17,528 nucleotides of DNA from JAVBLQ01 sp031553435 (GTDB lineage: Bacteria > Bacteroidota > Bacteroidia > Bacteroidales > Azobacteroidaceae), in the NCBI GenBank assembly GCA_031553435.1, contig JAVBLQ010000098.1:1-17528 (forward strand). Reading direction: 5' to 3'. Position 1 is the first letter of the stretch, and each line of letters starts with the position of its first letter. The notes below the pieces were generated by a model. That model saw only the letters and a program-made list of their open reading frames with translations, did not search any database and was not told where the DNA came from. Of this stretch, positions 7,425 to 14,471 are shown one piece after another. The translations under genes were made by a program, and so were the position numbers.

Positions 7425-10400
7425 TTAACTATACTGCTGCTTCTCAAACTCCTTCGGCGTCATTCCAAATTGTTTTTGAAATAACTTAATGAAATAGGAA
7501 GAAGAATTGATTCCAACCAGGTGACAAACTTCACCAACCTGATATTTACCGCTCTGTATTAATTCCGCTGCTCTTTTCAGCCGGATCAGCCGGAGAAAAT
7601 CTGTTGGTGTGAGCTCTGTTAATGCTTTAATTTTACGATGGAGACTGGAACGACTCATGAAAACTGCTTCGGCCAATCGTTCTACATTGAAATTTGAATC
7701 TGTGATATTTTCTTGTATAATATCGATCATTTTTTGCATGAACTCTTCGTCTGCTTTGTTCATTCCTATGTTTTGAATCGGTAAAAAAGGTTTACGCATG
7801 AAGGCCTCTTTTTCTCTTCTTCGATTATTCAGCAATGTGGTCAGTTGTGTGATGAGATGGTTGAATGTAAACGGTTTTTCCACATAAGCGTCGGCTCCCA
7901 TTTCCAAACCATGGATTTTGCTGTTCAGGTCATTTTTTGCAGTTAAGAGAACAACAGGGATGTGACTGTATTCCAAATCGGTTTTGATTTTTTTACAGAG
8001 TTCAAAACCATCCATGACCGGCATCATCACATCCGTTAGAACAAGGTCGATATTTTTTTCTTCCAATATCTTTATGGCCTCTTCTCCGTTGGTTGCTTTC
8101 ACTACACCAAAATGTTTCTGTAGATTGTCAGCAATGAAAGTAAGCATCTCTTCGTTATCTTCGACAACTAATATTACTTGTGTATTCTGAGGGTTATTGT
8201 ATGAATCAGGTTCTTCGATTATATATTCGTCATCAATAATGATCTTTTTTTCTTTGTCATTTTCATTGAGAATTTCTTTTACATTCAAAGGCAATTCTAA
8301 TGTGAAGTTATTCAGATCATCAGTATCATCGAACAACAAGGAACCATGATGTAATTCTGTTAAGGAACGAGCTAAAGACAATCCGATACCGGAACCCGGA
8401 TTCATACTTTTTGTATTATTTACCTGATAAAACGGATCGAAAATTTTTTCACTTAATTCTGTGGGTATTAATTCACCATCATTAATGATTTTAATAGATA
8501 ATGAAGTGTCATTTGATGACAACTGTAACGAAATGAAATTATCGGAATACTTCAATGCATTTGTCAACATATTATTGATGATTTTTGAAAAGGCTTCTTT
8601 GTCAAGAAATGCATATATATCATTAGCAGAGTCGATTGACAAGTTCATGCTCTTGCCTTGGCGAACAACCGATGGTTCAAAGTAAGAACAAGTATCTCTG
8701 AGCAATTCGGAAACATTCAGTTTTACGGGATTTAATAAAAATTTGTTGCTGTCGACTTTCCTGAAATCCAATAGTTGATTCACCAAATGTAATAGTTCAG
8801 ATGCATTGCGGCTCATTATCTTGAGATTCTTTTGGATTTCAGGATCTTCTATCTTCATTTCTTTCATTGATTCCAGTGGCCCGTTGATCAGCGTGATAGG
8901 AGTTCGTATCTCGTGAGCGATATTGGTAAAAAATTCAACTTTGGCACTGTATAATTCTTTTTCTTTTTCTGTTTCGAATAATTGCTGTTTTTGGGCTTGT
9001 CTTCTTTCGATTCTTCTTTGGTAACGGCTGAAATAGAAGTAAATGATCGAAATCAGCAATATCGAGTAAAAAATAATCGCCGGATTGGAAAACCACCAGG
9101 GCGGAAGTATTTCTATTTCAACTAATGTCCCGGTTTCATTCCACACGCCGTCGTTATTGGCTCCTTTTACTCTGAATGTATATTTCCCCGGAGGAAGTTT
9201 CGCGTAAGAGACGCTATGATTATTACTGGTGTAGATCCATTCTTTATCTATATTATCCATCCTGTAAGCATACCTGTTTGCTTCCGGAGCAGTATAACTC
9301 AGCGCAACAAAATCAAAACCGATGTTGGATTGATTGTGTTTTAAGGTGATTTTTTTTGTGTATAAAAGGCTTTTTTTCAAAGGAGAACCGGCAGAGTCAA
9401 GTCCGACTTCTTTATTAAATATGGTGAATTTTGTTATATAGACCGGAGGTATAAATTTGTTCTCTTCAAATTCACCGGGATTAAATGCTACCAGACCGTT
9501 TAAACTTCCGAAATAAAGTTTTCCGGTATTTGAAACCAATGCAGATTTATAATTAAACTGATTACCTAATAATCCGTCTTTCTGGGTAAAAATCTTAATT
9601 TCCTTACTGTCAGGATTAAATCGTACCAATCCGTTGTTTGTTCCAAACCAAAGATTATTATCTCTATCTTCTACTATCTTGTAAACCATATCATCGGGTA
9701 GCCCGTCTTTGATAGAAAATGAGGTGAAATTGTTGGATGCTTTGTTGAACCTGCAAATTCCTCCCCGGTCAGTTGAAAGCCAGATCTCTCCTTTGCTGGT
9801 TTCCGTGATGTTGCTTACGGAGTTGGAACTTAACGAATTCGGATTGTTTATTTCATTTAAAAAATGATCTGTTTTATTCGATTGCTGATTATATTTAAAC
9901 ACGCCGTTTCCCATCGTTGCTACCCAGATATTGCCTTCCGAATCTTCCTGGATATCATAGATATAACTAAGTCCGAATTGATTGGCCCGCGTAAATTTCC
10001 GTTCATTTTTATCACCGTAAAATACGCCCCATCCGTTGCCGAACCACACCTTCCCGTACCGGTCTTCACAAAATGCGTAGATGCTGGTTTCGTCTATTTG
10101 CAAATCTTCTCCGGGATAATGTCGTATATTGAAATTTGAAAGATTGATGATATCCAATCCATTTTTGAAAAATCCGATCCAGGCTTCTTTTTTATCAAGT
10201 AAGATGCCCAATATCATCTTGTTGTTGTTCAAACTCAATCCTTCTTTTTTCCCGATTCTGCGAAATGAGTTGATCTGGGGATTGAATATATTTAATCCGC
10301 CATCTTCCGTACCAATCCAGATATTTCCGTCGGAATCTTCTTTTATTTCCCGTATTCTTCTGCTGCTGATAGAATTATCATTACTGAGAGGGATGTGTCG

Positions 10401-11441
10401 TTCGAATTTAATTCCTCTGTTTGCTAAATAATTGGCTCCGCCAAAAAGAGTTCCTATCCAGACTCCTCCTTCTTTATCTTTATAGAGACTTTCTACCACG
10501 TTATTTGAGAGGGAATAAGTGTACATAGGGTCTTCATGAATATGCACAGTTGTATTTTTTAGTTCGTTAATGATGTACAATCCGGCTTGCGTTCCTACCC
10601 ACAACTCATCTTCATGTTTCATGAGTTTACGGATAATTTTATAATGAACTTCCGGGGCATTTACATCTGAAATAATATTTTTTCGCTTGTGAAATTTGAT
10701 CAGTTTTCCTTCGTGAATTCCCAGATAAAGATCATCGCCATGTTCGCACATGGTGTAAATATTTTGATTTTTCAGAGAACTTCCGTTTTTATCTCCCAGG
10801 TATTGGATAAATGTGTTGTGTTGCTTATCGTATAAATGCACACCTCCACCGTTGGTGCCAATCCACACCATACCGTTTTGTTCGATACAAATGCACTGGG
10901 GGTTTCCCTGATTGGGTCGTTGGGTATTTCCTATCAGGTAACAGTGTAATTTGGCCGATGGAACATGGTATTTGAAAATGCCTTGATTGGGTACCACGAT
11001 CCAGATATTTTGATCGCAATCTTCTACAATGTCAGAGATCCAATCATTGATTATTGTATTATTTTCAGCAGAAACATCGAAAAAAGAAAAAGATTCGGTT
11101 ATAGGATCGAATTTGAAAACGCCTTTATCTGTGCCGATCCATAATTGTTTGAGTTTATCTTCGAATAGTGTAGAAATATTGTTGTTCCCTCTTTGTTTGA
11201 CTGAATCATAACAATCAAAAATTTTCATGGAGGTGCCGTCATAACGGTTTAACCGGTTACGGGTTCCAAACCACATAAAGCCGTAACTATCCTGAATGAT
11301 GGCTTTAACGTTGTTTTGAGACAATCCCAAAGAGCCGTCTATTCTTGAAAAATAATAATTGAGGTTGTTATTATCTGCTTCGGAATCAGATGGAAAAATA
11401 AAGGATAGAGAAACTAGTAATAAAAAAAAATAATTTTTCAT
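7425..11441 (-). CDS. Hybrid two-component system sensor/regulator (HTCS) controlling the PUL
   Basis: This single-chain sensor detects a glycan fragment in the periplasm and activates PUL transcription in the cytoplasm. It has 1338 residues from ATG 11441, a usual HTCS length; a TTG four codons upstream is in frame, but the ATG starts directly at the signal peptide MKNYFFLLLVSLSF. Residues about 25-690 carry repeated WIGT/WFGT-x-GGL blades (two Reg_prop propellers). Y_Y_Y domain is about 700-780 and the transmembrane segment about 787-804. HisKA has H843 in NIAHEIRTP. The HATPase has N957/N961 and G1016-S-G-I-G1020. The receiver (about 1088-1205) has phosphoacceptor D1137 in VLTDVMMP, and the C-terminus (about 1235-1338) is an AraC-type HTH. 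All catalytic residues are present, so it looks functional. It lies 228 bp upstream of susC on the same strand. Confidence 0.97.
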   Translation of the reverse strand: MKNYFFLLLVSLSFIFPSDSEADNNNLNYYFSRIDGSLGLSQNNVKAIIQDSYGFMWFGTRNRLNRYDGTSMKIFDCYDSVKQRGNNNISTLFEDKLKQLWIGTDKGVFKFDPITESFSFFDVSAENNTIINDWISDIVEDCDQNIWIVVPNQGIFKYHVPSAKLHCYLIGNTQRPNQGNPQCICIEQNGMVWIGTNGGGVHLYDKQHNTFIQYLGDKNGSSLKNQNIYTMCEHGDDLYLGIHEGKLIKFHKRKNIISDVNAPEVHYKIIRKLMKHEDELWVGTQAGLYIINELKNTTVHIHEDPMYTYSLSNNVVESLYKDKEGGVWIGTLFGGANYLANRGIKFERHIPLSNDNSISSRRIREIKEDSDGNIWIGTEDGGLNIFNPQINSFRRIGKKEGLSLNNNKMILGILLDKKEAWIGFFKNGLDIINLSNFNIRHYPGEDLQIDETSIYAFCEDRYGKVWFGNGWGVFYGDKNERKFTRANQFGLSYIYDIQEDSEGNIWVATMGNGVFKYNQQSNKTDHFLNEINNPNSLSSNSVSNITETSKGEIWLSTDRGGICRFNKASNNFTSFSIKDGLPDDMVYKIVEDRDNNLWFGTNNGLVRFNPDSKEIKIFTQKDGLLGNQFNYKSALVSNTGKLYFGSLNGLVAFNPGEFEENKFIPPVYITKFTIFNKEVGLDSAGSPLKKSLLYTKKITLKHNQSNIGFDFVALSYTAPEANRYAYRMDNIDKEWIYTSNNHSVSYAKLPPGKYTFRVKGANNDGVWNETGTLVEIEILPPWWFSNPAIIFYSILLISIIYFYFSRYQRRIERRQAQKQQLFETEKEKELYSAKVEFFTNIAHEIRTPITLINGPLESMKEMKIEDPEIQKNLKIMSRNASELLHLVNQLLDFRKVDSNKFLLNPVKLNVSELLRDTCSYFEPSVVRQGKSMNLSIDSANDIYAFLDKEAFSKIINNMLTNALKYSDNFISLQLSSNDTSLSIKIINDGELIPTELSEKIFDPFYQVNNTKSMNPGSGIGLSLARSLTELHHGSLLFDDTDDLNNFTLELPLNVKEILNENDKEKKIIIDDEYIIEEPDSYNNPQNTQVILVVEDNEEMLTFIADNLQKHFGVVKATNGEEAIKILEEKNIDLVLTDVMMPVMDGFELCKKIKTDLEYSHIPVVLLTAKNDLNSKIHGLEMGADAYVEKPFTFNHLITQLTTLLNNRRREKEAFMRKPFLPIQNIGMNKADEEFMQKMIDIIQENITDSNFNVERLAEAVFMSRSSLHRKIKALTELTPTDFLRLIRLKRAAELIQSGKYQVGEVCHLVGINSSSYFIKLFQKQFGMTPKEFEKQQYS

Positions 11442-11477
11442 GGTTATTTTCAAGAAATATTAGACTTATGTTGCTTG

Positions 11478-11485
11478 CAAAAATA
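11478..11485 (-). promoter_or_regulatory. Candidate -7 element for the hybrid regulator gene
   Basis: On the minus strand this reads TATTTTTG, matching TAnnTTTG, and would place the start site about 30 bases before the ATG at 11441. The nearest TTTG upstream is at 11514-11511, a spacing of 25 rather than 19-21, so the promoter is uncertain. Confidence 0.3.
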
Positions 11486-11603
11486 ATGATTATTGAGGGA
11501 ATAAATGTTTCAAAAAATAATACATCGGTTGAAATTTGGGTCTTATATTTGTTGGAAACAGTTTTTAGGAAGAATTTGTTTGAATTTTCAAATAGTGACC
11601 GAT

Positions 11604-11694
11604 GTGAAGGAGGTGAATGGTGAAGGTCGCTTCGCTACCTTGTGAACTCGCTTCACTCATTGTGAAGAGGCGACAAACACAATTCACCCTTCAC
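11604..11694. repeat. Nested inverted repeat
   Basis: Three arm pairs nest in order: GTGAAGG at 11604-11610 with CCTTCAC at 11688-11694; GTGAAT at 11613-11618 with ATTCAC at 11682-11687; and GTCGC at 11626-11630 with GCGAC at 11670-11674. The interior holds TCGCTTCGCT-like and GTGAACTCGCTTCAC-like short dyads. It looks like a small palindromic intergenic element of unknown origin. Confidence 0.6.
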
Positions 11695-11720
11695 AAGCAG
11701 GGCTGTTAAGTTCTTTTTTG

Positions 11721-11764
11721 TCCCGAAGGGACTGAATATGAATAACCCCGGGTGAAACCCGTGG
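11721..11764. repeat. GC-rich double hairpin beside the tandem array
   Basis: TCCC-GAA-GGGA at 11721-11731 and CGGGT-GAA-ACCCG at 11749-11761 (extended by two pairs across one mismatch to 11746-11764) form two compact hairpins. The GAATAAC that opens the second hairpin's flank (11740-11746) is the same core that begins every unit of the adjacent 23-bp array, so the two may be related. Confidence 0.55.
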
Positions 11765-11768
11765 AATG

Positions 11769-11942
11769 TTGAATAACGTTTATCAAGGTCGGTGAATAAC
11801 GCTTATCAAGGTCGGTGAATAACGCTTATCAAGGCCGTTGAATAACGCTTATCAAGGTCGGTGAATAACGCTTATCAAGGCCGTTGAATAACGGGAGGAA
11901 GGGCCGTTGAATAACGGGATGAAGGGCCGTTGAATAACGGGA
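11769..11942. repeat. 23-bp tandem repeat array, about 7.6 copies
   Basis: Seven full 23-base units begin at 11769, 11792, 11815, 11838, 11861, 11884 and 11907, with a partial unit at 11930-11942. All begin KTGAATAACG. Units 1-5 continue with YTTATCAAGG (second half TATCAAGGYCG), while units 6-8 carry GGGAKGAAGGGCCG, so the array has two sub-types with a sharp switch at unit 6. The length is not a multiple of three and there are no spacers, so this is neither a coding repeat nor CRISPR. Confidence 0.95.
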
Positions 11943-12081
11943 TGTCTCAAAAAAGAGAAACAGAACACAGATGACGCGGATTAAACGGATTTTAAAGGCT
12001 ATATATTCATAAAGTTTGTAGGTTAGATCGCTTCGCGATCTTGGTCATCGTGCGTAAGCCACCCTATGGACTTTTAAGACA
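11943..12081. mobile_element. MITE-like unit with TGTCTCAAAA terminal inverted repeats
   Basis: TGTCTCAAAA at 11943-11952 is matched at 9 of 10 positions by the inverted TTTTAAGACA at 12072-12081. The 139-bp unit encodes nothing, contains a CACAGATGACGCGGATTAAACGG stretch split across 11975-11988 of a type common in intergenic DNA, and includes the hairpin at 12026-12040. The same end sequence bounds the element at 1373-1460. A non-autonomous IS derivative is the likeliest reading; no target-site duplication was identified. Confidence 0.45.
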
Positions 12082-12096
12082 GACTTAAAGCAGGAT

Positions 12097-12135
12097 AAAA
12101 AAAGCTCCCGCCACCCAAACCAATGAGTGACGGGA
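12097..12135 (-). terminator. Intrinsic terminator of the secreted-protein operon
   Basis: On the minus strand TCCCGTCAC (12135-12127) pairs with GTGGCGGGA (12114-12106), a 9-bp stem with one G-U pair and a 12-base loop, followed by GC and then seven T (12103-12097). It lies about 140 bases past the stop of the 618-residue gene and closes the operon before the repeat-rich gap. Confidence 0.85.
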
Positions 12136-12175
12136 TGATTATGTTCTACAAACCTGGGGGCTTGTTTTTAGCTTC

Positions 12176-12241
12176 GAGGCGAAAGGCAAAAGGTACAAGG
12201 CGAAAGAAATCGTGCGCAAGCCACCTTTAGCCTTTGCCCCC
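12176..12241. repeat. Imperfect inverted repeat, dispersed family copy 2
   Basis: The left arm GGCGAAAGGCAAAAGGT and the right arm CCACCTTTAGCCTTTGCC form an imperfect inverted repeat about 33 bases past the stop of the 618-residue gene. Bases 12185-12208 are the exact reverse complement of 2566-2589 between PUL genes. The motif GTGCGCAAGCCACC at 12212-12225 also recurs with one change (GTGCGTAAGCCACC) at 12050-12063. Confidence 0.75.
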
Positions 12242-12273
12242 AAAAGTGTACTTTATGTTAAATTGAGAAATTG

Positions 12274-14130
12274 TTAATCACTCCAGACACAACGTACATG
12301 CGGGTTACCCGTCTTATTGGAGTAGCCCGAGCCACTACCGTTGAAACCCCAACACCAGGCACGCGTAGTACTAACCTCCGTACTACTCCAATAGGGGGTC
12401 GAGGTGGGAGCTCCTGATTTACCTTGCATATTGGCTGATTCACCCAGGGTGGGCAGGCGCCAACCACTACCTTTAGCAGCACAAGTTGCATTGGCATTAG
12501 CCCAGTTCATTTCAGGTTCATCATTGGTGGCCACATAGAGCGTTTTTCCGGTTGCGGTAAACTGATCCAAGATGGTAGCAATACTGGATCCATCAGGGAA
12601 TGTACTTGTTGGAACATACCCTGCCATTTTCTGCACATAGACCCCGTTGGCAATAGCAAAGGTATTGGCAGGCCCCGGGCTATTGACCGTTACCGCTGTT
12701 GCCGATGATCGTTCCGCACTGCTGCCACAAGCATTCACCGCTTTTACCTTGATTGTTCCTGCTGTATAAGTACCGATGGCAGATCCGGTGATCGTAATAC
12801 TATTGATAGTTGAACTTCCTGTCAATCCGCCGGGTAATGTCCAAGTATAGGATGTGGCACCGCTGACAGCTGTAACACTGGCTGTGAATGTGCCGTTCAG
12901 GCTAACCGTTGTCGCACTTAGGTTGATTGCGCCCGGTTGTGCCGGAGCTACTGTACAGTTATTGACCGTGATTGTTCCCGCACCTGCTTTGGCCGCGCTT
13001 GAACCGCAGGCATTGTTGGCTGTCACCGTAATACCCGACGCAGCAATCGAACCTGCCATGTTTGCAGTGATCGTGATACTGTTGGTTGTGGATGTACCTG
13101 TCAATCCTGAAGGCAATGCCCAAGTATAGGATGTAGCTCCGCTGACTGCTGTAACACTGGCGATGAAGGTTCCGTTCAGGTTAACTGTTGTTGCACTCAA
13201 GCTGATTGTTCCCGGAGTGGCAGGAGCTGCCGAACATGGGTTGACCGTAATTGTTCCCGCACCTGCTTTGGCTGCGCTTGAGCCACAGGCATTGTTGGCA
13301 GTTACGGTAATACCCGATGCAGCAATTGAACCTGCCGTGTTTGCAGTGATTGTGATGCTGTTGGTTGTGGATGTACCTGTCAATCCTGAAGGCAAAGTCC
13401 AGGTATAGGATGTGGTGCTGGAAACTGCGGTAACCGAAGCGGTGAATGTACCGTTCTGGTTAACTGTTGTCGCACTCAATGTAATGGTGCCCGGAGTGGC
13501 AGGAGCTACCGAACATGGGTTGACTGTGATTGCTGTTGCAGATGATCGTTCCGCACTGCTGCCCCCACTGTTAACTGCTTTTACTTTAATCGATCCTGCC
13601 GGATAAGTACCGGCTATAGCTCCCGTGATCGCAATAGTATTTGTGGAAGATGTTCCGGTCAAACCATTTGGTAATGTCCATACATATGAAGTGGCATTCG
13701 GATCGGCCGGTACGCTCAAGATAACTGTACCTCCCAGACTAATGGTTGAAGGAGTGATTGTGATAGTACCGGGAGTTGCCGGTGGTTCAGGCAGTGTCAG
13801 GCCCGAACCCACGCTTTTCCAATCGTTACCATCCCAGACGTAAACGCCTTCACCGGTAGAAGTGTTGGTATTATAGACAATCATCCCTTTCAGGTCGGCA
13901 TTCGTATCCTGGCTTTGAACTGATGCATCGCTAAAATCTGCCGGGATTTTAGACAAATCGGTAATGCTTACATTGGGTAGCAACAGGCCGCCCACAAAAG
14001 TCGATTTCAAGTCCAGCAGCGTTCCGGTCCTGGGAGTGTTGTTTTCACCGATGCGTACCTGTGCGTTCAGGGTTGTTCCCGCACAAAACAGGGCAAGGAA
14101 CAGGGAAATAAAAATTTTCGTTGTTTTCAT
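12274..14130 (-). CDS. Secreted protein with four PKD/Ig-like repeats and a C-terminal DUF1566/FISUMP (lectin-like) domain
   Basis: Length is 618 residues from ATG 14130. Signal peptide (1-23, ending LNAQ). An N-terminal module (24-110: TGTLLDLKS, GGLLLPNVSITD, GMIVYNT, YVWDGNDWKSV) is common at the front of Bacteroidetes surface proteins. Four tandem PKD/Ig-like units follow with an exact 93-residue period (117-484), each with SYxWxLPxGLTG and CGSS/GGSS. The C-terminal domain (about 490-618) has WRLPTLGE (557-564), PYWSSTE (579-585), AWCWGF, NK and VRCV (612-615), the DUF1566/FISUMP pattern with a C-type-lectin-like fold. A binding or adhesion role is inferred. The domain type is known from variable proteins of diversity-generating retroelements (see findings). 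There is no T9SS tail or lipobox, so its surface attachment is unclear. It is the last gene of the operon, 34 bp after the 90-residue gene, with a strong terminator downstream. Confidence 0.85.
   Translation of the reverse strand: MKTTKIFISLFLALFCAGTTLNAQVRIGENNTPRTGTLLDLKSTFVGGLLLPNVSITDLSKIPADFSDASVQSQDTNADLKGMIVYNTNTSTGEGVYVWDGNDWKSVGSGLTLPEPPATPGTITITPSTISLGGTVILSVPADPNATSYVWTLPNGLTGTSSTNTIAITGAIAGTYPAGSIKVKAVNSGGSSAERSSATAITVNPCSVAPATPGTITLSATTVNQNGTFTASVTAVSSTTSYTWTLPSGLTGTSTTNSITITANTAGSIAASGITVTANNACGSSAAKAGAGTITVNPCSAAPATPGTISLSATTVNLNGTFIASVTAVSGATSYTWALPSGLTGTSTTNSITITANMAGSIAASGITVTANNACGSSAAKAGAGTITVNNCTVAPAQPGAINLSATTVSLNGTFTASVTAVSGATSYTWTLPGGLTGSSTINSITITGSAIGTYTAGTIKVKAVNACGSSAERSSATAVTVNSPGPANTFAIANGVYVQKMAGYVPTSTFPDGSSIATILDQFTATGKTLYVATNDEPEMNWANANATCAAKGSGWRLPTLGESANMQGKSGAPTSTPYWSSTEVSTTRAWCWGFNGSGSGYSNKTGNPHVRCVWSD
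12682..13782 (-). repeat. Four 279-bp in-frame repeats encoding PKD/Ig-like domains
   Basis: The units correspond roughly to 13782-13513, 13506-13237, 13227-12958 and 12948-12682. Units 2 and 3 share an identical 37-base stretch (13358-13394 and 13079-13115, exactly 279 apart). Units 1 and 4 share a distinct 3' half, including an identical 23-base run (13541-13563 and 12704-12726, 837 apart). The array is a mosaic, as expected from duplication plus recombination. Confidence 0.9.
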
Positions 14131-14164
14131 CTATTTTTAAGTTATAAATTATACGTTTTAAGTT

Positions 14165-14437
14165 TTATCTTTTAGTTTTTCTCCGTGCACCGCGTACCGT
14201 GCACCGTGCACCCGCGAGCGCAGCAAGCAACAGCACTCCTTCGCCAAGGGGAACTCCCTCTTCCCCCTCACCGGGAGGAGGTGGCAAGTCAGGTTCTCCC
14301 CGCAGGATAGAGGGAGCGTATGGCGTTGAAGAAGACTCTTCGTTTTCTTCCTGGGTTCCGTAGAGCCCTTGGGCATGCACATCAGGCAGTAGGCATGCCC
14401 AGAGAAGAATAAAAAGCAAATAAATCGTTTTTTTCAT
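14165..14437 (-). CDS. Small exported protein with PLGEG-hydrophobic-basic C-terminal tail
   Basis: Length is 90 residues from ATG 14437; the frame is open further upstream, but only this ATG starts a signal peptide (MKKTIYLLFILLWACLL...VHAQ, cleaved near residue 23). The mature part is acidic and Ser/Pro-rich (EENEESSST, LPPPPGEGEEG). The C-terminus has three parts: V-PLGEG (62-67), a short hydrophobic stretch VLLLAALAGA (68-77), and a basic tail ending RRKTKR. This resembles tails I recall from other small Bacteroidetes secreted proteins, and looks like a sorting or membrane-anchoring signal by analogy with PEP-CTERM-type tails; no family is assigned. It lies 34 bp after the 244-residue gene and 34 bp before the 618-residue gene, so it is in the operon. 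The tail codons overlap a 7-bp tandem repeat. It is probably real, because of the signal peptide and operon position. Confidence 0.65.
   Translation of the reverse strand: MKKTIYLLFILLWACLLPDVHAQGLYGTQEENEESSSTPYAPSILRGEPDLPPPPGEGEEGVPLGEGVLLLAALAGARCTVRGARRKTKR
14183..14210. repeat. 7-bp tandem repeat inside the small gene's tail
   Basis: Four consecutive 7-mers read CCGTGCA, CCGCGTA, CCGTGCA, CCGTGCA on the plus strand. On the coding strand they encode about GARCTVRGAR (residues 76-85) of the 90-residue protein. Copy-number change by non-multiples of three would shift the frame of the basic tail. Confidence 0.8.
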
Positions 14438-14471
14438 TTTTATATGTTTGAATTTGTTTCTTTTCAAGAAG

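Larger units (their letters stand above)
11442..12273. other. Gene-free, repeat-dense interval between the PUL and the secreted-protein operon
   Basis: I see no credible coding frame in these 832 bases. From left to right they hold the likely 5' region of the hybrid regulator, an 8-bp inverted repeat ACATCGGT/ACCGATGT (11522-11529 and 11598-11605), nested inverted repeats (11604-11694), GC-rich hairpins, a 23-bp tandem array, a MITE-like unit containing the hairpin GATCGC-TTC-GCGATC (12026-12040), the terminator of the right-hand operon, and a dispersed inverted-repeat element. Such a pile-up of repeat families suggests repeated insertion at a neutral boundary between two units. Confidence 0.8.

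Noticed and set aside
7425..11441. Broken or truncated regulator
   Set aside because: All modules and catalytic residues (H843, N957, G-box, D1137, AraC HTH) are present in one frame with normal length.
11442..11453. TTG start for the hybrid regulator
   Set aside because: The ATG at 11441 starts the signal peptide directly; the TTG adds only four residues.
11769..11942. CRISPR array
   Set aside because: The 23-bp units follow each other directly with no unique spacers, and no cas gene is present.
12854..13843. Series of plus-strand open frames
   Set aside because: They are antisense to the repeated PKD-like domains and recur with the same repeat period; no signal peptide, promoter or independent family pattern.
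14158..14382. 74-residue minus-strand frame overlapping the small exported protein
   Set aside because: It is in another frame of the 90-residue gene, and lacks a signal peptide and an operon-consistent start.
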